Assembly: GCF_000003815.2 (NCBI RefSeq)
Contig: NC_049985.1
Span: forward strand, 10,129,726-10,193,725
Length of the DNA stretch: 64,000 nt
From: Branchiostoma floridae
Taxonomy: Eukaryota; Chordata; Leptocardii; Amphioxiformes; Branchiostomatidae
Reading direction: 5' to 3'
Part shown: piece by piece, positions 1 to 12,600 of the stretch
Layout: each line of letters begins with the position of its first letter
Position numbering within the stretch: position 1 is the stretch's first letter
Notes under the pieces: model-generated
The model's database searches: none
The model's input: the letters and a program-made list of their open reading frames with translations, nothing else
What the model was told of the DNA's origin: nothing
Translations under genes and position numbers: made by a program

Positions 1-576
1 TGTAAGGCATGTTGCATTTGAATAGGTGATTAATTTGCATTATTTGTAATTACAAATCTCTTAGCATAAAATGTAGGTCATATCTTTTTGATCTACAGAC
101 ATACAGCTATGGCTGCCAAAAGGTGTATATGTACTAGGCTTTGACCATTGCAAACAGCATTGCATACTCATACTTTCCTTCAATGTGGAATTTTTTAAAA
201 ACATGCCCAAGGTATAATTACATGGAGAGCACAGCTAATACCTGAGGGCTCAGATACTGACAGCTAGGTCAGATTTAAATACCCACCTTGGGTCTAGATA
301 CAGGACTGCTAACCACTAGACCACAGTATGCTACAGCATTGCTGTGATGATGGCAAAGGCTAGAACTTCCATCAGCAACATACATGCTGGCCAATTATAC
401 TCAGGCATGAGCAACATGTGGTCAATCATTCTGCTGGAGGGTCTACACATTTGCACAGTCACAGTTCACTTCAGATTAATTAACAACACATCAAGTGTGG
501 TTTTACATTTGGCATTTTTCACTTCATTGATAAGTCCTTAACTTTAACTGTATGATAAACAGGTGGTCTGTGATAC
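1..576. other. FCHSD intron downstream of exon 7 (partial)
   Basis: AT-rich. No exon was recognised. It contains a tRNA-derived SINE-like relic on the minus strand near 255-330. Confidence 0.6.
255..330 (-). repeat. tRNA-derived SINE-like relic
   Basis: On the minus strand TGGTCTAGTGGTTAGCAG resembles a tRNA-Glu-type A box. GGGTATTTAAATCTGACC downstream sits where the B box would be but is degenerate. It cannot fold as a functional tRNA, so a decayed SINE is more likely. Confidence 0.45.
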
Positions 577-640
577 CTTGGCACTATTTTTTTGTAGAGT
601 TGCTTTGGACTGGAATATACTGGTTGCATTTCTTTTCATC
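577..640 (-). CDS. FCHSD: FCHSD coding exon 7
   Basis: 64 nt between acceptor TTCTTCTTTCAG and donor GTATCA. After the completed Lys codon it reads MKRNATSIFQSKATLQKNSAK and ends in phase 0, matching the SLFQSRISLQKASVK segment of vertebrate FCHSD2. No further exon was recognised between 1 and 576. Confidence 0.85.
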
Positions 641-3600
641 CTGAAAGAAGAAGTTGTAAAAAAAACACAGTTAAGTCAGACAGACTCAAAAGATGTTCAT
701 GAGGTAAGCCATGGACTAAACAAGTCCAGATAGAAAAGCAAAGAAAGCCCTAAATTTCAGCTCAAGAAATACTTGGAATCACTGTCATTTGAATATTCAT
801 CAAGTTCATCTCAGATCTAATTACTAGTATAATAAGTGTCTCTGGTAAAGTTAAGTTTTGTATGTAGCATCTAATAGATAGATATATTCATATATCAGAT
901 ATAGTAGATAGATATATACATGTATATCATAAGAGCCAGTACCTGGCCTAAGTACTTAGGCAGGCAGTAGGCAGGTATCTACTTCATACTACTTTTGTGC
1001 AAGAAATGGAACTCATTTTATGTGATAAGATTACTTATGATACAGTTGCTTCGCATCTCTAGTGAGAAACTGACTTGCTCTCAGCGTCCTTAGCCTTCTC
1101 TCTAGCGTCATGAGCGACGTGCTCCACCTCGAAGTACGTCTTCTTCAGCTTGTTCATCTCCTTCACAGTCAAGGTGACCTCCTGGTGTAAGAGGTTCAGC
1201 TGTTCCGTGCACTGGCGACAGAGAAAGGAAGATTAGTCGCACTTAAGATGGAGAGAGCCCTGCAAAGTGTACAACATTACAGCCTGGCTTGTAGAATTAC
1301 CAACGCGATCAATACTTGGCTCTGGTACAGAAAAGGACAAGAAACAGTACAACTACAAGTTCCAAGGTGACATCTAATATGGTCCAGGCCCTTTCGCTGG
1401 GTGGTTAAAAAGATTAGAGGCAATACTGAGTGTTCTACAAACAGGGCTTGAGTATAACAAGCCATTAACGGCAAGCTGATGCCAAGTTTTTACAGCGCAG
1501 CCAGGGCAGTTTCAGATACAGAATATCTATGTGGCAACAAGAAGTCCCATGTACGAGTTATATTACATGTCTCCTAAAGGAAAAAAGAAAACTTACCATA
1601 CTATCCAATGGTTCTAATCTTTATTCCAATGACAATATAAAATTTGAGTGGAAATAATTGGAAGGTGATCACAGTAAATTGAGTATTTATAGAACAAGAA
1701 AATCTGTTAAATGCTAAATATTGCGACAGTCAGGCTTACTTTTTTCAGCTGCAGGTCTTTGGATGACTTCAGAGTCTTGGCAGGTTCGACTATCCCAGTC
1801 CGTAGTGCCTCCGCTGTGGCAAGTCTGGCCTTGGCCAGCGTGTCGGCCTGCTCTATAAGAGCTGCCCATACCACATACACACTTCTGTGGTGTGGAACGT
1901 GGTGCAAGAACAGTCACCAACACACATTATGTACAATGTACAAAATGTATCTATATGTACATCAGGTTGATTAGTCCCCAAGTTACCATAATTTCTTATA
2001 CATGTAAATGTTATGCTAACGTTTAACGTATTGTTTTGTTATACACATTTTAACAAATTGTTTTGCTGACTGTGTTCCATTTTAACTTAACTAAGTTTGT
2101 ATTCATCTTGTTTTCTAGCTCTGTTATGTACATGAAGGCTGAACTCCCCTGAAATACCCTATTCACATAATACATGGTGAAAAAAAATCAGAGAATTAGA
2201 TGAGAAACACAAACTGAAAACTTTTAAAACCAAGAAAAAGCAACAAAGGGGGGAAAGCAACTCACCGAACTTGGTCACTGAAACACAGAGGGATACCAGA
2301 CACCATTAAAACAACATCACCAACACAAGGAGGATATGATAGATATCCATCTCAAACCATAATCCAAAGTATATGATGTAAACAGTAAAGGCAAATGATA
2401 AGTTTGAGAACAAAGCAAAGACTGAAACAAACAGACCAAGGAAATGTTTAAAATGAAGTGAAATGTTCCCCTTCTTACCTGTGGTTTGGTGGTTTGAGTT
2501 CATCGTCTGCTGGATACTCCCTCTTCTGGAACTGTTTTACCAGCTTCTCCAGGGCCTACAGAACATAAAAGGTATATGTATCTCACTCATTCTGCTGTTC
2601 TATTGCAATGCAGGTTCCAAAATCTAATGATATATCATCTGGATAACATCATCAAAGGTCTAACATGTAAAAGGAAATGAAACACAGGAAATTTTCAACA
2701 GTTTCGGTCATTATTCCTAAAGACAACTTCAAAGCAACGACTGCTTGAAAATTGTGAGTCCTTGTGTAAGAGAAAAACTCTGAATGTCAACTGTGCTTGA
2801 CAGTGTATTCTTACAAATCTGAATATCAAATGACAAAGTCCAATGTAAATGTGATGCAAGTACATTTTTATTTGCAGCCATAAACAAATATAACTCATAC
2901 ATGTAACAATAGTACACTACATGTATAGTAAAGTTTGCTTGTGCATTTGTCTATGATGCAATAAGCCACAGCTAAAAGGGGGAGACTGCCCGACGTCTGG
3001 GGAGGACACCCGTCCGCCTTGCAGGATTATCTCGTCAGTTACAAACAAGTTTAGCAGTATGTGACTATGTGCTATTGAGAGCTTACAGTCCGTGGTTTCC
3101 CATTTGGCTGATTATCGGAAATCTTTACAACCAAATCAGTTACAGTAAAAATGCATCAGTGCTTCCTTTTATCTTGCTATTCTTGTTTTACCTCCATATA
3201 GACACTCACCTTAATAGCAGTGCAGAGAGGAGCAGATTACCCCCCAAAAAGTCTAATATTATGCTAGACTCTTTTGTAAAAATAGGTTCTTTCAAAATAA
3301 CACATAAATGTCCTACACACTGCTTTAGATTGGCCTCAACTCATTATCTCAGAAAAAATCTATATTCTACCAGTGAACCTTTCATTAGGCATTGGAGCAG
3401 AAATATTGTCTTACAGGAGCAGGACAAGTTCCGCTTTCAAATACTGCATGCATATATACCACTTGCCTTATCTATGTTAAAAACAAGTGTGCAAACTGTT
3501 CCGAAGATCTTCTATGATTATCATTGTGGAAAAGAGCTATTTCTTTTGGACGGAAACGCATCAATAATGCAGGAGTCCGCATTTGAAGGTCAGGCCCAGA

Positions 3601-6600
3601 GTATATCAGCGTGCGACAGGCCTGCGTTAGGTAGTGATTATAGGGGTTCGTAATGGCTGTTCTTTCTCAACATGTAATCACAGGCACAGCGGAGAGCTGA
3701 AGAATGGATGGAGGACTCAGGGGTCCTCTCAATCATCTCCTTTCACTTGTCAAGGGAAAGAATGTGATTTGGTAGCTGGGATTGCGTAATATTTTACACT
3801 AGAGACTTAGAAAGGGAGAGGATTTGAGAGCAAGTCAAGTTCAGTGCCCGGACATGGGACTAGGAGAGACTGCGGGGGAGTTTGCTTCTTCCAGATTTTT
3901 CTCTGTGAACTTTTTTGTACCTCCTCCCCCAAAAAACTATATGTTAAATCTTAAACACTCCTTTTCACACATACATGTATACTGTAAGTCAAAACATTTG
4001 CAATGACCTGAAGTTACTTTTTTATGACACCTTAAAAATATTTTTTCGTGTGATTCTAAATCTGCTAACATCCATACATAAAGCTAGAAGGGACTACTGT
4101 ATTTGCAGACATTCCAAAAGGGTTTCAGCTGTCATTAATCATTCAATGGAATATATAAACATCATACCTAAAAGAAACTTCTAACCCATGTATCTCACCC
4201 TAATCTGACAGACAAGCTCTCCCCATGCTCGCCCCCCTCCCGCTTCAATTAGCACATCACATTCATCACTCGAGTCCTTAAACTGGATCAGACTCATGTC
4301 AGGATTGCATGTGGGAGACTGTGCACGTTATCAATAATGGATGGTGTCTAATCCATTAATCACTTCCCAACACCATTGTGCTGGATGATGTTACAAGAAG
4401 AAAGATATCAAGGCCTGGGTACAATAAAAAAACGAAACACCTCAGGAAAGACTAAACATACATATCAAGCTTCAATATGAATGAATGTTTGTGAATATTT
4501 TTCTGTAATCTCAATTTTTCTGTAAATTGCCAGCTGTACATGTGTATGTAGCTATTTTTAATCCTAATACTGGCTGGTTTGAAAAGACTATCCAAAAATC
4601 GCAGCAATCTGAATGAAAAATTATGCTAGCAAAACATATGGTCATCAGAGACCTCAACAATTCATGCATTATGTCCATGGAAGTTATCACTCAAAATATA
4701 TGCTTGTGAAACCATGCCCTACTATTAATAGTGATACTAAATGTAGCATACATTTGCTGATGACTTTGAAGCAAATGACAGCCATTTTATATTCCATTAT
4801 TCACTTAGGTTTAACCAGATGCAGTACCCTTGTGACTAGCTTGCCATTAAATCACAGTGTGGTGCATCAGAGGATGATTCAATTACCTTCCTGCTTTAGA
4901 GAGGAGGACAGGTCAGCAGAGCAAGGTCTGCACAAGGCCACAACAACTTCATTTGCTTCACAGATAGAAGACGTATATGGACACCAATATATTTCATTGG
5001 TTCTTGGACAATTTAAAGTAAAAATGTTTCCAGAGGTCTACTTGAAAACAGTATGCTGAGACATGGCTGGGACATTCACACTGACACTGTCATCCCTGTC
5101 TCTGGTGCTGAATGACATTCACACTGACACTGTCATCCCTGTCCCTGGTGCTGAATGACATTCACACTGACACTGTCATCCCTGTCCCTGGTGCTGAATG
5201 ACATTCACACTGACACTGTCATCCCTGTCCCTGGTGCTGAATGACATTCACACTGACAGTGCCATCACTGTCCCTGGTACTGAGATTTAAAAATTTCTTG
5301 GTTGCTTTATTTTCTAGGTTTTTACCGTGACCTTTCCACTGTGAATTCACCTAGAAATAGATTATGCATTTCAAATGTACTACAGAATTTTTTCAACCGC
5401 GAATTTAGAGAAACGTAAAATGTAACAAACACCCCTTTCCCACCCATTGCAAAATAAAAACACCACAAAAGTAAATGAATTTCACCCCTGAAAGTATGTA
5501 AAGAAAGGTACAGACCTTTCCCTCAGATTGTTTCTTGCTGACTGTCTACCTCAAGCAATATGCTTTTTAAGTCTGACAACCAACAAATAAAACTAGAGAG
5601 GCCTGAGAAATTAGTGCTGTGAAAGACCACCAACAAAGTTTGTGAATGTACACAATTGCAGGGAATGACTCTATATGTAGTCAGACTTAACTATTCTTTG
5701 TAAAGACTTGAAGTCAGATTAATTAAAAAGCTTGACACTGACTAATAAGAACGGCGTCGGTGACAGGCAAATTAAATCTTCTGTAAAGGTAAAGAAGGGA
5801 GAGATTAATTTCCTTTTGCATCACAATGTCCCCAGGGTAACAAGGAAAAGAAATTGAAGCAAATTTGTTTTGCCCTCAAGCAAGGTCATTTAGGGATATG
5901 CATTGCTCATACTGTAGGTTAGGGGCAAAACTACTTCAGCGCTCAAAATGCCTGCACTGTACACGCACCAGTGCCATGCCCCTATACATGTTGTCAATTA
6001 CCTGACTTGCATCAGACTGGAAAAAAATAGTCTAATGTACCACTGGCCAGAACATATAGGGTGTACTCCGGCCAATAGTTTGTTCTGGCTTGCTCCACAA
6101 TTTGTTGTATATACAAAATTTCCTGAACCTGTATGTACCGATAACCTAGTCTTGTGAAAACCAGTGCGAGATGATTTTTTCAGTAATTTGATTCCCTTTG
6201 TTCCACTCTACCTGTCCCCACTAGTCATGCGGGAAGGACAGCAGTTAACACAAATCTGTTTGTCCCCTCTGGCAAGGACATTTGGGACATTTGTACTGAT
6301 TTACAGGCACATTAATACATCTATTATATTCCCAGGGGAAGGCAGGACAGGCCATACAAGCCTTGCCTGTCCCCAAATGACACAAATCGATACAAAAGTG
6401 TCGTTCCCATGGTAATGGGATGATGTACATGAGGGAAATTTATACTGATATTGGAAAGGCACATCAGGTTGTCCCCAAGTGACAGAATTCAATAGAAATC
6501 TGCCATTGCCATAGAAACAGAGCGCTGAACATTACATGGAATATTGGAAAGGGGAAGGCAAGAGAATTGGCTTTCAAGCATGACTGATGATCCGTAGATA

Positions 6601-9600
6601 GATCGAAATTTGCTGTTGCTATGGCAATGGAGCAATGAAAACTACGATTAGAGGAAATAGCTGAAATATATGTAAAGGGTAAGAATTTTGTTATTGTCAT
6701 GGCTACAGGATGATAAAAGATAGACAGTGAGCATTCCCTAGAGAAATATATCAAGGTGAAAATGGGCTTCAGAATGAGTGATGAAATTTTGTTGTTGCTA
6801 TGGTGACAGAATGATGGACAGGCTTCCCAAGAAGGAATACTACCTCCTATGTTTCTGTTTTCCTGGTGATTAGTACTGTTTTTTTTTTTAATTCACTGAT
6901 TGCTTTATTGATTGTTATGGTCTTTACTGGGTGAGACTTGACAAGGTTTTGCATCACATAGAGGCATTAGCTCAGCATCCTCTTCATCACTATTCACTAC
7001 TATACATGTAAGTACATTCTGCAGTACCACCCTATCAATAGTACTTTAAAGCATGATGAGGAGCCCACTTACAACTTCACGAGGTCTGTAATACCATCTT
7101 GTGAGCATTTGCATGCCTTTTTATATGTCCAGCAAGCTATTTTAACTCAACATTGATCCTAGCCAAACTGCCCTTATTCAATATTAAGTGTTGTAGGTAA
7201 ACTGTTTGTGAAAATTGTAATTGGTCGCTTTAATTCCAAATAGCACACTTTGTATTATCCCGAATTCATCGTAAAGAGCTTGTATTGCAGTACAGTGTTA
7301 TTTTCTTTAAATACCAGACCCACAACCAACAAACTGTATTGGTGCTGGGCAAAACTCCCTCATTTGTCCATTACTGTAGAAGAAGTACTAGAGCATGAAA
7401 TTTCATTTTGGCTTCTAAATTCATTATTTACTGGAATATTATCTTGTTATTTTGCATAGATGATCAAGCATCAAGTAAAAATAAGTAGGTTATTATCTTG
7501 CTTATCTATTTCAAGCCCCAAAATCTCTCTGAAAGTTTCCAACGTAAAAGTTCATCTACTTCTAACCATGAAAGGGTAATCCATACGGCGCCCTCAAAGC
7601 CACCACTAATACGTGCAGACAGGAATTTGCCAGTAAGCAAACATTTGCTAGGGGCAATCAGGGAGGGATGTCGGAGGTATCTGCTGAATGCTGGGTATGT
7701 GGGATTGAGGGAGACAGACATCGATATGCCCTGTCTGACCACAGGCCAGTTTTGACACAGGCTAAATCTACCCTAACACCCTACCGCTAGACAACAAAGA
7801 GAAGGTGAAGACAGTGATGGAAAGATACTGCATCAAAGGCCTTAGAAATAGCTCTTCGAAGAACATTGGTCAATCTGAATGGGAAAAAACAATTTTTCCA
7901 ACCATCAATTTCAAAATTTGTGTTGGATCACACTCACATTGTGATTTGTTTGGTTTATCCTCTGTTACTCCCAAATCTTGCTTGGGATCATATATTAGAG
8001 GTGCTTGCACATAGATGTGGTGTTTTATTGGCAGACTGCCAGGTGCCTCTTAATGTACGCTTAAGTATCTTTTGAAAGATCATGATTTTTTCCTATACAT
8101 GTACTACATGCAATATTTCCTACATTCAATCCAATATTTCCTATAACGTGATATACTTAATTATGTTGATGTAACTTTTGAGGTACCGAACTTTCGTGAT
8201 TCCAAATATCCAGTGCACGTCTTTCCAGATGCAAAGTGATCACTGTAATTTGTACCCAAGGACTTTTCTCATCTATGTACAAGCTTGGATGTCATGCAAG
8301 TGGGGTTAACTAATGCTTGGATGGTCACAGGGGAGCAATTACTGTAGCAGACCTGAGCCTTCATGTAAGGCATCCAGGCTATTTACAAGCAACACTTCAA
8401 AGCATTACTGGAATGAGCTATCCATTAAACAGACTTGTGCTTGACATGGGAAATTAACTATTGGTGTGGGTCAAGTACTGCATGATGCTAGCTGGAATAA
8501 AATATGCCATTTCTTTTGGTACGCTCAACTACAAAACTGTATTACTGTCAGTAATTCCCGACAAGAGCATAAAGTAACTAATCATGAAGTCTTTTACAAC
8601 ACGAGGTTACCATATCATGCAGGTTTACTTGCAAATGTATGCCATTCTATAAGAAATCAGGCTGACAAACTAAGATTACATTCTAAGCAAAGGTCAGCCT
8701 CAACAAGGTGCTGAATAGGAAATGTACATCAGCCAGGGGGCAAATGGGCATATTTTGGGTCACTGCGGCAGTGAAGCGTGTAATAGTTCTATCACCAAAG
8801 CTATTACACAGTACCCTGGGGCCATACAACAGGGTTCTACATCACTCAGTCAGGCCAGGATGTCTTTCCATTTCCTTCTCCACCAATCTTTCACTGGCTT
8901 AATGGAGAAATGAAACTTAAGAGTACCTAAGTAAAATGGTTAATGTGCTTACATGTACATTGTGTAAGTGTACAACTGAAGCCGTTTCCTTTCCATAACA
9001 GCAGGTTCTTAGTGGTTACATTTCGGTTAGTGTATCAGTGAAATGTCATGTTTGACAATCATTTACGAAATCAAAATAAGTACTTGAAGCCAAGTTGGAC
9101 ACGTGGGTGTATATCAAAATCCAAAAATCTATTTTGGTTTTGTTGATTATTACTTATGTAACATTTTTGTCATTTGCCTTTAATGACTTGTCACTAAGTT
9201 GTCAGTTGCAAAAAAATGTTTATGCACAAAAAATCAAGCATCTTTCCCATTCAAAAAAAAATCATATTAAGGTAGGGAGCCCTTACTTAGTACTAAAAAC
9301 CAAACCTGCCCATAAAAACGTCAGTGTGCTCATTAAGACCTTGAGCACGTACACACCCGCCGGAGTTAAACTTTATCATCCACCCCAGCAAACACAAGAT
9401 TCCCTCACCGTACCTGCTGCATTTCGGTACCACCCCTGGGATGGCCACAATAGGTAACAGATTAATAAATGTACTGCAGCAGCGCCTGAAAGCATATCTT
9501 GATGCATTGCAATAAGTCATACACTTAAGGGAACTCTCCTGGTGGCAATATGTTATGCACTTGTACAGTTTCCACATCAAGGAACAGTATTTCTAAGAAC

Positions 9601-12600
9601 ACTGTGTGCATTTTGAGTGATCTATACTTGCTTGCTGGCACATATTACATCTAAGAAGAAATCAAAGATTTTGTTTCTGTGGATTTCTGTGGGTTTTTTT
9701 CACTATTGTGAATTCCTCTCGGATTCTGTCTGATTAATTTTCCGTCTGGCCTAACAAGACATACATATAGCAGGAGATTGTAGAGGGGAAATGAGATAAC
9801 CTATGTTAGGACCTTTGAACTAAGTTCCTGTCAGTGTCACCACGCCTACAAAATGTAGCACGTGGGAGCTAGCCACTTTACTGCCTTTAAATATGTATGG
9901 ACACACAAGCAAACAAACAAACATACTAAAAACAAAACCTCTGTACAGGAAGTAATGAAAGGAAAAGATAGTATTTTATACATACATCTTGTGGGTTGCA
10001 ATCAAAACCTGGCATTTTGCTAGAATAATAAGAGGGTTGATACAATCAGTGGAATCACAGCAACCTATAAAATGACATCCAGAATTGTTGTGAAAGTATT
10101 GACAGAATATGGCTCTACAGAGTAATCCTATACCAAATTGTGAAAAACGGACCATGCGAAGACGATATGATTGTTTAAACAGCTCCTCCCACTTACAAGC
10201 CCTTTTTTAAGAGGATTCGCCAATTTCTCCTGAGATAACCGTTTTGAATAGCCTGAGTACCATCCTCCGTAGTGACCACTGGCTCAATACTTTCGTTTAC
10301 TTTCGTTTGCTAACCATGGTTTGAATTGTGATTGAAAGCTCTTCCCTCTTCCAAAATTTCTTTCTTTGAGTGTTCATCTATCGATTGCAATTTGCAGACC
10401 CAAGTCTTCCTGTGTCCTTACACCGCAAACTGAGCATTAATGTTGGCAAGACGGCAAGGAAACTTCTCAACAACTCAAGTCTCCAGCTTTGAAGCGGAAG
10501 GATCCAGGGTAATTACGTACACCGCCCTGTGTGTTCAATCTCCATACCTACTGAGGTAATGAGCCCCCAGCTCTCATCCTGGGACAGGTCTGATGAAGGA
10601 GACAAAGTGAGGGGAAAGCAATCAAACCACATTCAAAGGACGAATAGATTTGCTGTGGTTTCAAGTCTGACAGGAAATTCTAGTGGGAGGAGAACAAGGA
10701 ATACTTCTTAGGTTAGCAAGCATGAGATATAATCTTGTACATTTGTCATCTTGTGTATCATTAGGCCGTGAAGCAGTGTTTCAAAAATCAATGTGAAGTG
10801 ATCACAACTGACAGGAAATTGCACAGAAAAATTTAAAAGCAGTTTGCAAGCATAAGTCATAGCTTTATTATTAGTCTTAATTAACATGTAGTCTTATCAT
10901 AATGCATTTGTCATCTTGCAGGTTATTAGGCTGTCATTGTGTCACAAAGTTAAATCTGACAAGAAATTCTACTGGGAAAACCAAAAGACAGTTTCAACAT
11001 TTCTAAGACATTTATACGTTTATCATGTTGTGGGGCGTTTAAAGCCATCAACAACATGTTTAAGAATTCCAGCCATGTCTAAAGCGATGAGTTACAAACT
11101 GCTGTGATGTGAGCACACATCCGCAGGGGAACCCAAAGAACAGTTTTAAAATTTACAAGCATAAAGATGTCTAAATAATTTTTCATCTTGTGGATCATTG
11201 AGCCGAAAGTCCCACATTAAAGAATCCCAGTCACATTTAAAGCAGCGCATCACGAATTGAAATGATGCGTTCAACAAATAGTTCTGACAGGATTTCTACT
11301 GGGGAAACCAAAGGACAGTTTTAAAGTCCTTTCATGCATTTGTCACCTTGTCAGATACTATCAGCCATCAGCCCAATGTGAGAGGCATCCTAGTCACACT
11401 TACAGCATGTAAAATTTGATAAGAGTAGGGTAACCCATACATACCCAAGTATGCTGGCCACAATCTAATGCTTCAGCTCCCATCACAGCTAAGACTAACA
11501 CATTGCGTATTGTCTACATATATGGAGTGGACTAATCCCCCTAAGCCTACCAACATCTTTTTCACCACAGTCATCCCTCATTAAGACAGCCGGGCTGCAT
11601 AATGCCCACTTTAAACCAGTTTTGCTGATGTGGCTTCTTTAGTGGTTCAGGCTCAAAATAGATGATGTGTTGTCTATAAGTCAGCTATTTCATACAAGCA
11701 CTCAAGCCATCTAAGCTGCATATATTTCATCCATGAAAACCACTTATTTTGTGCCATATGAATAAAATCCTATTAAAGGGATGTACAATGTAGTGATGGC
11801 ATAAGGTGTTGCAGTGACGATGTAGTGACTTAGCAAGCTGTTGACCTCATCAGTTTATCTCACTCATGTTATCTCCAGGGAGCATGTTTAGGATAGGAGC
11901 CCTTGGAAATTTATCTAAATGAAGTATTATTCCGTACAATGTAAATTATTTTTGAATCTGATAAATGAGAAAATGAAACAGGGAATAACTAAATAAGAAT
12001 CACACAGTTTTTATACAATATTTTATAACATGTTTTGCTATGGTGTAAAATGAATGAACTTTATTGTGTCTTGCCTCCAATGGGCCATGACATAGTATAA
12101 ACTGCAGAAATAAATATTACAAACAAACAATAAATTAAGGCCAATACTTGAATACATAATTTGATTCAATTCACACTTGAATAAAGTGAAGTAAAAACCC
12201 ATCCAACTCTTCAAGTACCCATCAAAAAGCAAGGGAGTCAGGCCCTTACTACCAGATCATGATGCTTTTAGAGTCTAAAGCCATTACACCAACAGCAGGG
12301 AAACCAAGATTGAATTTCCCAGCGCCTACATTGGAAAGCAGCACAGTCTATAACATTGCCATCATTAAATTTTCAGCGCCAGTTTTGCTGGTTAGGGGAC
12401 GTGTCACCTTGCTGGGCTATTAATCTACTGCCAGAGAAACCATTCAGCCACATTGTGGGCATAATTTGTAGTGTGATGGCATGGAAAGACTATTCATCAT
12501 GTGGGATATACTGGCGCCTGGCAGAAAATAATCTGTAGATGGGGAACTGAACGCACAGCTGGGATCTGAGCTAGTGCATGACTGGTAATATGTTTCCTCG

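Noticed and set aside
3069-3653. 194-codon plus-strand open frame in FCHSD intron 3
   Set aside because: Starts at a non-ATG codon, AT-rich, no motif, no promoter or splice context; likely chance.
4613-5059. 148-codon plus-strand frame next to the 43-bp minisatellite
   Set aside because: No homology or splice context seen; non-ATG or weak start and intronic position.
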